Origin: Synechococcus elongatus PCC 11801
GTDB taxonomy: Bacteria; Cyanobacteriota; Cyanobacteriia; Synechococcales; Synechococcaceae
Direction of reading: 5' to 3'
Assembly (NCBI RefSeq): GCF_003846445.2
Contig: NZ_CP030139.2
Span: 558,001 to 622,000 of the forward strand
Length of the DNA: 64,000 nt
A program made the position numbers and the translations under genes. A model generated the notes under the pieces. It saw only the letters and a list, made by a program, of their open reading frames with translations, had not been told where the DNA came from and did no database searches. Positions within the stretch are counted from its first letter, which is position 1, and every line of letters begins with the position of its first letter. Below are positions 1-7,901 of the stretch, one piece after another.

Positions 1-19
1 CCTAAAAGAGGGTTGTCCC

Positions 20-709
20 GTGGCTGATTTACCGTCTGATTTTGACCTTGCCCCCTACATTGAGCACTCCCTGCTCGACCCCGCAGCCACCCTTCAGCAG
101 ATTGAGCAGCTTTGCCAAGAAGCCGATCGCTATCACTTCGCTGCAGTCTGTGTCTTTCCTTGGGTGGTGCGCCAAGCGCGGGAGTGGTTGAACGGGCGAT
201 CGCCTCGACTCTGCACGGTAATTGACTTTCCGAATGGCGCGAGCACGGCTGCCAGCAAGTGCTTCGCCGCTCAGGAAGCGGTCGAAAATGGGGCGCAAGA
301 ACTCAATGTCGTCGTCAACCTTGGCTGGTTGCGTAGCGACCGCGCTGATCTGGTTCACCAAGAACTGGCTGAAATAGTCGAGGCCACTGGCGTTCCGATC
401 AAGGCCATTCTCGAAGCCACGCGACTCAACCCCAGCGAACTGGAGCAACTGACTGACCTCTGTTTGGATGCAGGCATTACGATGCTGCAAATCAGTACAG
501 GTTGGTTTGGTGGTGCAACGCCTGCTTTGGTTCAACAACTACGGCAGCTGACCCGCAATCGTGTTGGTATTCACGCGGCGGGGGGCATTCGCACCTGGGA
601 CCAAGCAGCAGATCTGATCGAAGCGGGTGCCGTGCGGCTGGGGACATCCTATGGCCCCTTAATCCTTCAGCAACGGCTGGCTGATGCTGCTGTGGCGGCA
701 TCAGTGTGA
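20..709 (+). CDS. DeoC-family (deoxyribose-phosphate aldolase-like) protein, catalytic residues replaced
   Basis: This 229-residue protein aligns by eye along its whole length with cyanobacterial DeoC, a cytoplasmic TIM-barrel aldolase that splits 2-deoxyribose-5-phosphate into acetaldehyde and glyceraldehyde-3-phosphate. Family landmarks are present: the [11 protein letters not shown] start, the [14 protein letters not shown] strand, STGWFGGAT and AAGGIRT near the C terminus. At the three catalytic positions, however, the usual Asp is Asn96, the Schiff-base Lys is Gln157 and the second Lys is His185; I checked the codons AAT, CAA and CAC. Classical aldolase chemistry is therefore unlikely. 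The start is GTG, and the stop overlaps the recO start by four bases (GTGA), so the two are probably co-transcribed and translationally coupled. The family is sure; the function is open. Confidence 0.85.
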   Translation: MADLPSDFDLAPYIEHSLLDPAATLQQIEQLCQEADRYHFAAVCVFPWVVRQAREWLNGRSPRLCTVIDFPNGASTAASKCFAAQEAVENGAQELNVVVNLGWLRSDRADLVHQELAEIVEATGVPIKAILEATRLNPSELEQLTDLCLDAGITMLQISTGWFGGATPALVQQLRQLTRNRVGIHAAGGIRTWDQAADLIEAGAVRLGTSYGPLILQQRLADAAVAASV

Positions 710-1506
710 GTCGGACCTACACCACGACTGCGATCGTGCTTAAAGCCACGCCCTTGGGTGAGGCCGATCGCCTGCTAACCCTGCTCTCACCCGATCAAGG
801 ACTGCTGCGTGTCGTGGCAGCGGGTGCTCGTAAACCGCGATCAAAGTTGGGGGGCCGCACCGCCCTATTTGTCGTGGGGGAGTGCCTGATTGCCTGTGGC
901 AAAAGCCTCGATCGTCTCCAACAAGTCGAAACCCTGAGCAGCCACACTGCCCTCAGTGGCGACTTAGCCCGTCTAGCAGCAGCGCAATACTTAACTGAGC
1001 TAGTACTGGCCCAAGCCCTCGAGCGACACCCACAACCCGAACTCTTCGCATTACTCTGCCGCGATTTGGCACGACTCGAAACTCAGTCTGGCCTCGAAGT
1101 CCTACCCTATCTGCTGCACAGCACTTGGCAACTGTTGGCCTGGGCAGGCTGGGCGCCGCAAACGCACTACTGCTGCCTGACCCAGCAAGCCGTGCAACCG
1201 CGCTTGAATCAACCGCGCTGGCGCGTGCGCTACAGCCCAAGCTTGGGCGGTGTGTTGTCCGAGTCGGCAGCCTATCAGCGTCGCCCCAATCAGCGAGAAT
1301 TGTTATTAACCGCCACGGAGTTGGCTGCTTTGCAACAAATTCCTACGAGTGAAACCGTGCTAGCGCTGGATCGCTTGTCCTGCGACGGCTGGCAAATATT
1401 AGAGCGAGCGCTTCGCCACTCCGCCGAGTATCATCTGGAACGGCCCTTACAATCAGCGCTGTTACTAGAAACCTTGCTGACAGGATCCCATGTCGCCTCT
1501 GTCTGA
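706..1506 (+). CDS. recO: DNA repair protein RecO
   Basis: RecO is a cytoplasmic recombination mediator that works with RecR (and RecF) to load RecA on SSB-coated single-stranded DNA. The 266-residue product has the expected N-terminal OB-fold, opening with [22 protein letters not shown], then the helical C-terminal region with [19 protein letters not shown]. The four-cysteine zinc site seen in many RecO proteins is not evident; only the CC pair near residue 150 is present. The GTG start overlaps the deoC-like stop, and the 3' end overlaps the next gene by 17 bases, so this is the middle gene of a compact run. Length is normal for the family. Confidence 0.92.
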   Translation: MSRTYTTTAIVLKATPLGEADRLLTLLSPDQGLLRVVAAGARKPRSKLGGRTALFVVGECLIACGKSLDRLQQVETLSSHTALSGDLARLAAAQYLTELVLAQALERHPQPELFALLCRDLARLETQSGLEVLPYLLHSTWQLLAWAGWAPQTHYCCLTQQAVQPRLNQPRWRVRYSPSLGGVLSESAAYQRRPNQRELLLTATELAALQQIPTSETVLALDRLSCDGWQILERALRHSAEYHLERPLQSALLLETLLTGSHVASV

Positions 1507-2869
1507 GTCTGTTCTAGAACAGCCACCAACGCCAGAGCATGCTTGTGACCCAACGGCCCCGCTTGATGTTGCTAAGGACGAGATGAAGGCTCAGCCGTCA
1601 CCTGTGGGTCGAACTGGATTTTGGCCCGTACTCCGCAATCCCAATTTTTTGGCGTTGTGGCTGGCAGAAATCTTTTCGCAGATGGCGGACAAGATCTATT
1701 TGGTCTTGATGATTGCCTTGATCAGCAGCCGCTTCCAGGTTGAGGGTCAACCAATCAGCGGCTGGGTTTCGGCCATTATGATTGCCTACACCATCCCTGC
1801 AGTGCTGTTTGGCTCTCTCGCCGGTGTCTGGGTCGATCGCGGTCCCCTCAAGCAGGTCTTGATCTGGAGCAACGTCATCCGAGGCGTGATGGTGTTAGCC
1901 ATTCCCTTGTTGCTCTACGTGACAGAGGGGCAAACTTGGCTGTTTGGACAGCCGGTCGGTTTTCAAATTCTGCTGACGATTACCTTTCTAGTCTCGACGC
2001 TCAACCAGTTCTTTTCGCCCGCTGAACAGGTTGTCATTCCCTTGATTGTGCGGCGATCGCATCTCCTCGCAGCCAACTCGATTTACACCACCACCACAAT
2101 GGGGGCGACGATCATTGGCTTTGCAGTCGGTGAACCTCTGTTGCGCCTGGCCGATCACCTGTTGCTTCAGGTCGGGATTGGTGAGGGCAAAGAGGTTCTT
2201 GTGGGTCTCTTTTACGTTCTCTCAGGGCTGGTATTTATCGGTCTGCGCTTGCGTCCCCGCGATCGCAGTCGCATGAGCGATCGCCACCTTTGGGTCGATG
2301 TGATGGACGGCCTGCACTATCTCCAGCAACAGCCCTTGGTGCGCTCAGCGATGGTGCAGCTAGTGATCCTGTTTTCCGTCTTTGCGGCACTGGCTGTTCT
2401 CGCGGTTCGGCTCGCAGAGCTGATTCCAAATCTGGGTGCTGATCAGTTTGGAATTCTGCTCTCGGTGGCTGGTTTAGGGATGGGCATTGGTGCCTTACTC
2501 GTCGGCCAGTTTGGCCAACGGTTTTCCCGCCAGCGGCTTGCCCTTGGCGGTTCTATTGGCATGGCGATCACGCTAGCTGTGTTGGGCTGCCTAGAACCCA
2601 GCATGACGGGCAGCGTCATCTGCATTACGACACTGGGCATTTTTGCGGCAGCGCTGGGGATTCCCATGCAGACGGTCATTCAAGAAAAAACGCCAACGGA
2701 CATGCGTGGCAAGGTCTTTGGGCTGCAAAATAACGCGATTAACATTGCACTGAGCCTGCCGCTCGCCCTGGCGGGTCTTGCAGAAAGTTGGCTGGGTTTG
2801 AGTGCGACGTTGCTGGGATTAGCAGCGATCGTCCTGTTGGGGAGCTGGCTGAGCCCAGGCCGCGCCTAG
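1490..2869 (+). CDS. Major facilitator superfamily transporter (MFS_3/DHA3-like)
   Basis: This 459-residue integral membrane protein has about twelve hydrophobic segments after a roughly 40-residue polar N-terminal tail. The first helix region (FWPVLRNPNFLALWLAEIFSQ) and the following GSLAGVWVDRGPLKQVLIWSN loop carry the MFS loop 2-3 signature (G-x3-D-R). The pattern fits the MFS_3 group, which includes EntS-type exporters and many cyanobacterial permeases of unknown substrate. The ATG start lies inside the recO coding end, which suggests co-expression with recO. I cannot assign a substrate; proton-driven export is inferred from the family. Confidence 0.85.
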   Translation: MSPLSESVLEQPPTPEHACDPTAPLDVAKDEMKAQPSPVGRTGFWPVLRNPNFLALWLAEIFSQMADKIYLVLMIALISSRFQVEGQPISGWVSAIMIAYTIPAVLFGSLAGVWVDRGPLKQVLIWSNVIRGVMVLAIPLLLYVTEGQTWLFGQPVGFQILLTITFLVSTLNQFFSPAEQVVIPLIVRRSHLLAANSIYTTTTMGATIIGFAVGEPLLRLADHLLLQVGIGEGKEVLVGLFYVLSGLVFIGLRLRPRDRSRMSDRHLWVDVMDGLHYLQQQPLVRSAMVQLVILFSVFAALAVLAVRLAELIPNLGADQFGILLSVAGLGMGIGALLVGQFGQRFSRQRLALGGSIGMAITLAVLGCLEPSMTGSVICITTLGIFAAALGIPMQTVIQEKTPTDMRGKVFGLQNNAINIALSLPLALAGLAESWLGLSATLLGLAAIVLLGSWLSPGRA

Positions 2870-2915
2870 CAAAACTGAGTGCTATCCTGCCCATTAAGAT
2901 TGATGTGGCGACGAT

Positions 2916-4067
2916 ATGCGGATTGCTTGGCTCGGTAAAAAGTCTCCTTTCTGCGGCAACGTTACCTACAGTCGAGAAATCACAAACGCGCTCCGCGATC
3001 GCGGGCATGATGTCAGCTTCTTTCACTTTGCACAAAGTGAAGCTGAAGCCAATGGCGAGATGGGAGAGGGCCTTGAAGTTTCGCTGCCCTGCCTCTACAA
3101 ATCGCAGATTTACACGATTCCCTCTTTCCGCTCGAGCAAGGTTCTCAAGTCTTCTCTGGAAGACATTCGACCGGATCTCGTCCATGCTTCACTGACACTC
3201 TCCCCCCTTGATTTCCTCTTGCCTGAAATCTGTGAGGAACTCGGGTTACCGCTGGTTGCCACCTTCCACCCGGCCTTTGACCATAAGCTGCGTAACATTT
3301 CGTCAGGCACGCAACACCTCACCTATCAGCTCTACGCACCCTGCCTCGCCCGCTACGATCGCACGATTGTTTTCTCGTACCTGCAGCGGGATTTGTTGAT
3401 CCGCCTAGGGGTTCCGAGCGATCGCATCGCCGTGATCCCTAACGGGGTCGATATCGATCGCTATAGTCCTGGCCCTTCTGACTTCAAGCAGGAACTTGGG
3501 GTCGATCGCCTGTTTGTCTACATGGGGCGGATTGCAGCTGAGAAAAATGTAGAGGCGCTGCTGCGCGGCTGGAAGCTCGCCAACCTCGGCCCCGAGAATC
3601 GACTCTTGATTGTGGGGGATGGCACTCTGCGATCGCTGTTGGAAGTCAGCTACGGCCCTGAGCAGGGTGTGCAATGGTGGGGCTTTGAGCCCAGTGAGCA
3701 ACGCCGTATTGAGATGCTGCGTGCGGCTGATGCCTTCATCCTGCCGTCGTTTGTAGAAGGGCTATCCCTTTCCCTGCTGGAAGCGATGGCCTGCGGTGCC
3801 GCTTGCCTTGCAACGGATGCTGGTGCTGATGGCGAGGTACTCGAAGGGGGAGCCGGCATTGTCCTTAATCCGCAGCGCACCTCCGCACAACTGCAAACTC
3901 TGCTGCCTGTCCTTCGCGACCAGCCCGAACTCACCGCCATTCTTGGCTGTAAGGCGCGCCAGCGAGTTCTCGATCGCTATACCCTTGAGGGCAACCTCGA
4001 TCGCTTAGAACAGCTCTACCAAGATTTGCTGCCGACTCCAACCCTCTCGGCCGGTGTCACTCCTTGA
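2916..4067 (+). CDS. GT4-type glycosyltransferase, possibly galactolipid (DgdA-like)
   Basis: This is a 383-residue GT-B fold retaining glycosyltransferase. The N-terminal acceptor domain starts MRIAWLGKKSPFCGNVTYSR. The C-terminal nucleotide-sugar domain has the family's E-x7-E motif in VEGLSLSLLEAMACG, preceded by VIPNGVDIDRY. From memory, the N terminus resembles the Synechocystis Slr1508 type, reported as the cyanobacterial digalactosyldiacylglycerol synthase DgdA, so a role in thylakoid lipid synthesis is plausible, but I could not align it. No signal peptide or membrane helix is present. It sits 46 bases after the MFS gene and faces fur on the other strand, ending 22 bases from fur's stop. 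The GT4 family call is firm; the substrate is an inference. Confidence 0.82.
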   Translation: MRIAWLGKKSPFCGNVTYSREITNALRDRGHDVSFFHFAQSEAEANGEMGEGLEVSLPCLYKSQIYTIPSFRSSKVLKSSLEDIRPDLVHASLTLSPLDFLLPEICEELGLPLVATFHPAFDHKLRNISSGTQHLTYQLYAPCLARYDRTIVFSYLQRDLLIRLGVPSDRIAVIPNGVDIDRYSPGPSDFKQELGVDRLFVYMGRIAAEKNVEALLRGWKLANLGPENRLLIVGDGTLRSLLEVSYGPEQGVQWWGFEPSEQRRIEMLRAADAFILPSFVEGLSLSLLEAMACGAACLATDAGADGEVLEGGAGIVLNPQRTSAQLQTLLPVLRDQPELTAILGCKARQRVLDRYTLEGNLDRLEQLYQDLLPTPTLSAGVTP

Positions 4068-4089
4068 GAGTTCAATCAGACTGGCGATC

Positions 4090-4533
4090 TTAGACCAGCG
4101 ATCGCTGGCAGGTGGGGCAGACGCCATGAATAGTCAGTTGGCAATCGAGTAGGTGGTACCCCTCTTTCTCAGCGGTTCTAGCACCAATTTTGAGGACTGA
4201 ATCGCTCTTAAACTCGATCGTCTTGTTGCAACTGACGCAGATCAAGTGATGGTGGTGCTTGAGCGGCTGGTTTAGTTCATAGTGCTTGTGATCTTCCGCT
4301 AAATCCAGCTCCCGCAGCAGACCCATGCGAGCCATGAGCTTGAGGGTGCGGTAGATCGTCGACAGGCTGATCGGGGAATTGCGGCTGAGCAGGTGATTGT
4401 AGAGATCCTCTGCGCTGAGATGCTCGCCCGCCGGTAGATTTTGGAAGACTCGCAGGATTTCTTCGCGTTGAGGCGTCAATCGCCAGCCTCGCTCATTCAG
4501 TTCCGCTTTGAGAGAGGCAGCTGTGTAGGTCAT
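4090..4533 (-). CDS. fur: Ferric uptake regulator Fur
   Basis: Fur is a dimeric, metal-dependent repressor of iron-stress genes. The 147-residue product has the N-terminal winged helix (GWRLTPQREEILRVF, then SLSTIYRTLKLMARMGLL, about residues 15-73). The C-terminal metal/dimer domain has the histidine run at 93-96 and two CxxC pairs (C99/C102 and C139/C142). It matches my memory of Fur described from Synechococcus PCC 7942. Paralogues PerR and Zur are alternatives, but the HHHH cluster and the overall sequence favour Fur. The ATG start is upstream of the HTH with no longer in-frame candidate. It lies tail-to-tail with the glycosyltransferase gene. Confidence 0.93.
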   Translation of the reverse strand: MTYTAASLKAELNERGWRLTPQREEILRVFQNLPAGEHLSAEDLYNHLLSRNSPISLSTIYRTLKLMARMGLLRELDLAEDHKHYELNQPLKHHHHLICVSCNKTIEFKSDSVLKIGARTAEKEGYHLLDCQLTIHGVCPTCQRSLV

Positions 4534-4607
4534 TGCGAGTCAACTAGCTCGGCATATTGAGAATGATAGCGGACGTGATCCCCAGACTCGCAATCCTCAC
4601 TCCCAAT

Positions 4608-5996
4608 TCAGGAAGCACTAGCCGGCAGTGCTGGCTGCTGACTGAGCCATTGCCGTGCCTGCCGATAGAAGCCCGTCAGGACTGTACTGCGCTGCTCCTG
4701 CGTCAGAATTTCGGGCAGGAGACGACTCAGTTCGAGCTTTGCTTCCGCAGTCTCTAGGCTGAGGTGAGGATGGCGCCGATGGAACTCCACCAAGGTGACG
4801 CCAACCACGCGGGTCAGGTAGGCGGCGCTCAGCGCCTGCACGGCTCCGCCCGCCACATAGGCCAAACCACTACTCTTCAGCAACCCAGCCAAGGTTTGGG
4901 TAGACCATTCCACAAGACCCAGTTTGAGCAAAAGATCCCCCACACTCAAGGCGATCGCTTTTGCCTGCTCGAGAGTGAAGCGCTGGTGGAAGATGCCACC
5001 GATCTCCACCAACATTTGACCATTGGCAGCGGCAGTAGCAATCAGGTCGAGGCTGGGCACAGGGCTAAGGAAAACAGTTCCCGCCACAATCCACTGGGTG
5101 CGATCAATCGCAGCGATCGCCCGTTGACGACGCTGTTCAAACAGTTGGGCGGTCAACCAAGCCTGCTGACGATTGATAGCACGATCTACGGCTTGTAATA
5201 AATGCTGTTCCAAACTGCGACTGCTCAACCATTGATCCAAGCGCTGCAGCAGGGCAGCCATTTCAGAGCGATCACTCGCCACTGCAGACACCGCCAGTAC
5301 ATCCTCAGCTGCCACCAAACCTGCTAAATGCGCGAGGACAGCCCGTCGCTGTTGCTCAGCCACTAAGGGCTGGGCCGGACTGTTGCAGATCACGAGGACT
5401 TCGGCTTGAGGCAACAGACTCTGCAGGCAACGCAGTTCTGAAGCGCTGAGTTCCCCGTTGATCACAAACAAGATCAGATCCGCAGTCAATAGATCGGGTG
5501 GTAGGGTGAATGCCTCTTCTGCCGTGGCAATGCTCCGGAACAGACAGAAGGTATCCAGCAACTCTAGGCTGAAGCGAGGCTGCCAAAAGCGAGCCAGAGC
5601 TTGAACGAGACTGGTTTTGCCTACGCCTGGCGCACCCACAACCGCCAGTTTTAGGTCTCGCGCTTGCAAACCCGAGCGCAATGTCGGTAGCGGATCTGCG
5701 CAGGCTTGTCCGTACTCTTCCGTCAGCTCAGTGACCTGCTGAGTCAGGGCATCCAACCGTGATTCCACGATCGCCCGCGTCAAAACTGGAGTCTTCGCTG
5801 TCGTTGCCGCGATCGCGGGTGGTTGACTTCGCAGCCAGCGCAACAGCAGGAGACCGGCGATCGCCAGCCCGAGCCACGATCCACCAGCACTGACCATAGC
5901 TAACAGGCGATCGCTCAGCCACAGGGTTCCGAAAAGCAGGGCACCCCCAATCAAAAGCATGCGCCCTGTTGTCCACGACCCTGACATGTTGATCAT
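4608..5996 (-). CDS. DUF697 membrane GTPase-like protein with degenerate GTPase motifs
   Basis: The 462-residue protein has two N-terminal hydrophobic helices (about residues 12-56), a P-loop GTPase domain and a C-terminal DUF697 region (about 290-400, WIVAGTVFLSPVPSLDLIATAA). The Walker A motif is intact (GAPGVGKT, 121-128). The position of the G3 motif reads LLDTFCLF rather than DTPG, and the G4 position reads VICNSP rather than NKxD, so nucleotide specificity may be altered or lost. It is a paralogue of the canonical GTPase gene at 46255-47796 and shares the same domain order. Such proteins are common and mostly uncharacterised in cyanobacteria; an inner-membrane location is inferred. It is followed by fur on the same strand after a 74-base gap. 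Confidence 0.8.
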   Translation of the reverse strand: MINMSGSWTTGRMLLIGGALLFGTLWLSDRLLAMVSAGGSWLGLAIAGLLLLRWLRSQPPAIAATTAKTPVLTRAIVESRLDALTQQVTELTEEYGQACADPLPTLRSGLQARDLKLAVVGAPGVGKTSLVQALARFWQPRFSLELLDTFCLFRSIATAEEAFTLPPDLLTADLILFVINGELSASELRCLQSLLPQAEVLVICNSPAQPLVAEQQRRAVLAHLAGLVAAEDVLAVSAVASDRSEMAALLQRLDQWLSSRSLEQHLLQAVDRAINRQQAWLTAQLFEQRRQRAIAAIDRTQWIVAGTVFLSPVPSLDLIATAAANGQMLVEIGGIFHQRFTLEQAKAIALSVGDLLLKLGLVEWSTQTLAGLLKSSGLAYVAGGAVQALSAAYLTRVVGVTLVEFHRRHPHLSLETAEAKLELSRLLPEILTQEQRSTVLTGFYRQARQWLSQQPALPASAS

Positions 5997-6535
5997 CCCT
6001 GCAGTTGCCGACGCCTTATTTTACCGGCGAGGAGGCTTCATCACTGTCTGGAACAGGATTCTCAACTAAGCGCAATGCACTTAAAGAATCAACTTATCGC
6101 TAAAACTTTATTTCGATCGATACCTTCCAGCAGTTCTGCTGTTTTGTGAGCACTCCACTGATAAGCCCGAGTCGTGGAGGAATTTGTAGCCAGACCAATT
6201 TAGGGCCGTGAGCTGCCGGATCCGGTGCAGTTCTGTCAACTATTCATGACTAACCACTTGCAGCTTAGTCAGTCAGTTCTCACACGTGGGTAATCCTAAG
6301 TTGCTGCCTGACCCACCGAGTGGCATAACCCCATGTGGAGCGATCGCCGCTACTTCACCAATTTCGAGGAAACACGATAGGGATGCTTGCCTTGCCCAAC
6401 CATGACACAGCACTGCGATCGCGCCTAGACCTCAAGCATTCGGTTGCTGACACGTAAACGCTGACTCGAAATATTCTCAGATCTTTTCTGGATTCATAGG
6501 TTGCGTTCATTGACTAGTTCCCCAACCCAACTTCC
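5997..6535. other. Long intergenic region between divergent genes
   Basis: About 540 bases separate the minus-strand DUF697 gene from the plus-strand aquaporin gene. I see no convincing gene. There is a short hairpin with AGCAG/CTGCT arms followed by a T-rich stretch near 6130-6145, and HIP1 sites at about 6342 and 6415. Promoters for both flanking genes should lie here, but I could not recognise clear -35/-10 pairs. The last HIP1 before a 2.3 kb gap is at 6415-6422. Confidence 0.4.
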
Positions 6536-7348
6536 ATGAACAAGATGATTCTTGCGCTTAAGCGTCACTGGCCAGAGTACTTAATCGAAGCTTGGGGGCT
6601 TGGAGTATTTATGGTGGCTGCTGGTGTTGTTGGAACCTTATTATTTTATCCTCAATCTCCCATCCATCAGACTATTACTAACCCTTGGATGCAGCGAGTT
6701 GTCATGGGGTTAGGCATGGGCTTAACCGCAATAATAATTATGTATTCCCCTTGGGGAAAGCGCTCAGGGGCACACATTAATCCAGCTGTTACCCTGACCT
6801 TTTATCGTTTGAATAAAATTGCAGGCTGGGATGCCTTTTTTTATATTATTTTTCAGTTTATTGGTGGTTTCTTGGGTGTTGTGATCGTCGCACTGCTATT
6901 GAGAGATCCCTTTACCCAAGCACCCGTTGATTATGTCGTGACTGTACCTGGAAGGCTTGGAGTATTGGCAGCGCTACTGGGTGAATATTTGATTGCCGTA
7001 ATCATGATGGGCATGGTCCTGTACACCAGCAATCAGCCAAAGCTAGAACGGTTGACGCCATTTTTTGCAGGCTGTCTAATTGTCAGCTACGTCATTTTTG
7101 AGTCACCGCTCTCAGGTTTTGGCATGAACCCTGCGCGGACCGTTGCCTCAGCTTTACCCTCCGGGATTTGGACGGCCATTTGGCTTTATTTTGTTGCACC
7201 GATTGCAGGCATGTTAACTGCAGCAGAACTCTATATACGGATGATCGGGCATCGCAATATCTTCTGCGCCAAGCTTTATCACGACCCTTTGTATCGCTGT
7301 ATACACTGTGGTCATCTCATCCATTGGCGTCGCCCTCATTTGAGATAG
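6536..7348 (+). CDS. MIP-family channel (aquaporin/glycerol facilitator-like)
   Basis: This 270-residue membrane channel has six hydrophobic helices and the two half-helix NPA motifs: HINPAVT at N82 and GMNPART at N198. It would pass water or small neutral solutes across the cytoplasmic membrane. After the last helix there is an unusual polar tail with C244, C255, C258 and H260 (RCIHCGH), a possible metal-binding knuckle; I recall similar tails in a bacterial MIP subgroup. The gene has no GCGATCGC site and uses more A/T-ending codons than its neighbours, which hints at a different origin. There is no operon partner: both sides have over 500 bases of non-coding sequence. The subtype is not resolved. 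Confidence 0.88.
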   Translation: MNKMILALKRHWPEYLIEAWGLGVFMVAAGVVGTLLFYPQSPIHQTITNPWMQRVVMGLGMGLTAIIIMYSPWGKRSGAHINPAVTLTFYRLNKIAGWDAFFYIIFQFIGGFLGVVIVALLLRDPFTQAPVDYVVTVPGRLGVLAALLGEYLIAVIMMGMVLYTSNQPKLERLTPFFAGCLIVSYVIFESPLSGFGMNPARTVASALPSGIWTAIWLYFVAPIAGMLTAAELYIRMIGHRNIFCAKLYHDPLYRCIHCGHLIHWRRPHLR

Positions 7349-7901
7349 GTCAAAAATATTGCTGCCACAAAGACTGAATGCGATCACAGCGGAACAAGAG
7401 ACCGAGATCGCCCGTTTAGATCAAGAGTTGTGAAATTTTTCTTATCCCTTAAGTGACAAGAAACTTTATCTTTAGTTATCTCGAGGCCAGTCCTAAGCGA
7501 TAGCAAGCCTAGGGACATTTATAAAAAGTAAAAGGTTCTAGCGCCCTCATAAACGAGCGTTATGGTGAATCCCGTAGGCTTTAGTTCTAAACCAACCGAA
7601 AGATGCAGTTGCCTCTGAGGTGATGCGTTGCTAAGCCTGCTGATTGGTCTCGTATAACATCTGCCGAGTGGAGTAAATGTGTGGCCCGGATATTGACCAC
7701 GGTGGACTCCCGACCCCAGCAGAAACCCGGCTTAGATTTTCTGACACACCCCGCGTGGCTTGCTCAGTTAAAGCCACTCTCTTCTGAATTGTGGCTTTGG
7801 CTGGCGTGTACCTCCGTGCGATCGAACGGTGTGCCTTGCCTTGATCGCTAACAGCTCATTGACTATCCGGGTTTGCTGCTAACGCCTAAGACTTTTTTCC
7901 A
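7349..7901. other. Long intergenic region with short coding remnant and hairpin
   Basis: The 550 bases between the aquaporin and GMC genes contain no full gene. At about 7361-7431 one plus-strand frame reads like the C-terminal end of a protein (AITAEQETEIARLDQEL, then stop), possibly a decayed gene. An 8-base inverted repeat (AAAGCCAC / GTGGCTTT) at about 7770-7798 could form a hairpin upstream of the GMC gene. No HIP1 site occurs here. I found no recognisable riboswitch. Confidence 0.35.

Noticed and set aside
4534-4600. Possible Fur box upstream of fur (TTGAGAATGATAGCGG)
   Set aside because: Only part of the 19-base Fur consensus matches, with no dyad symmetry; autoregulation cannot be claimed from it.
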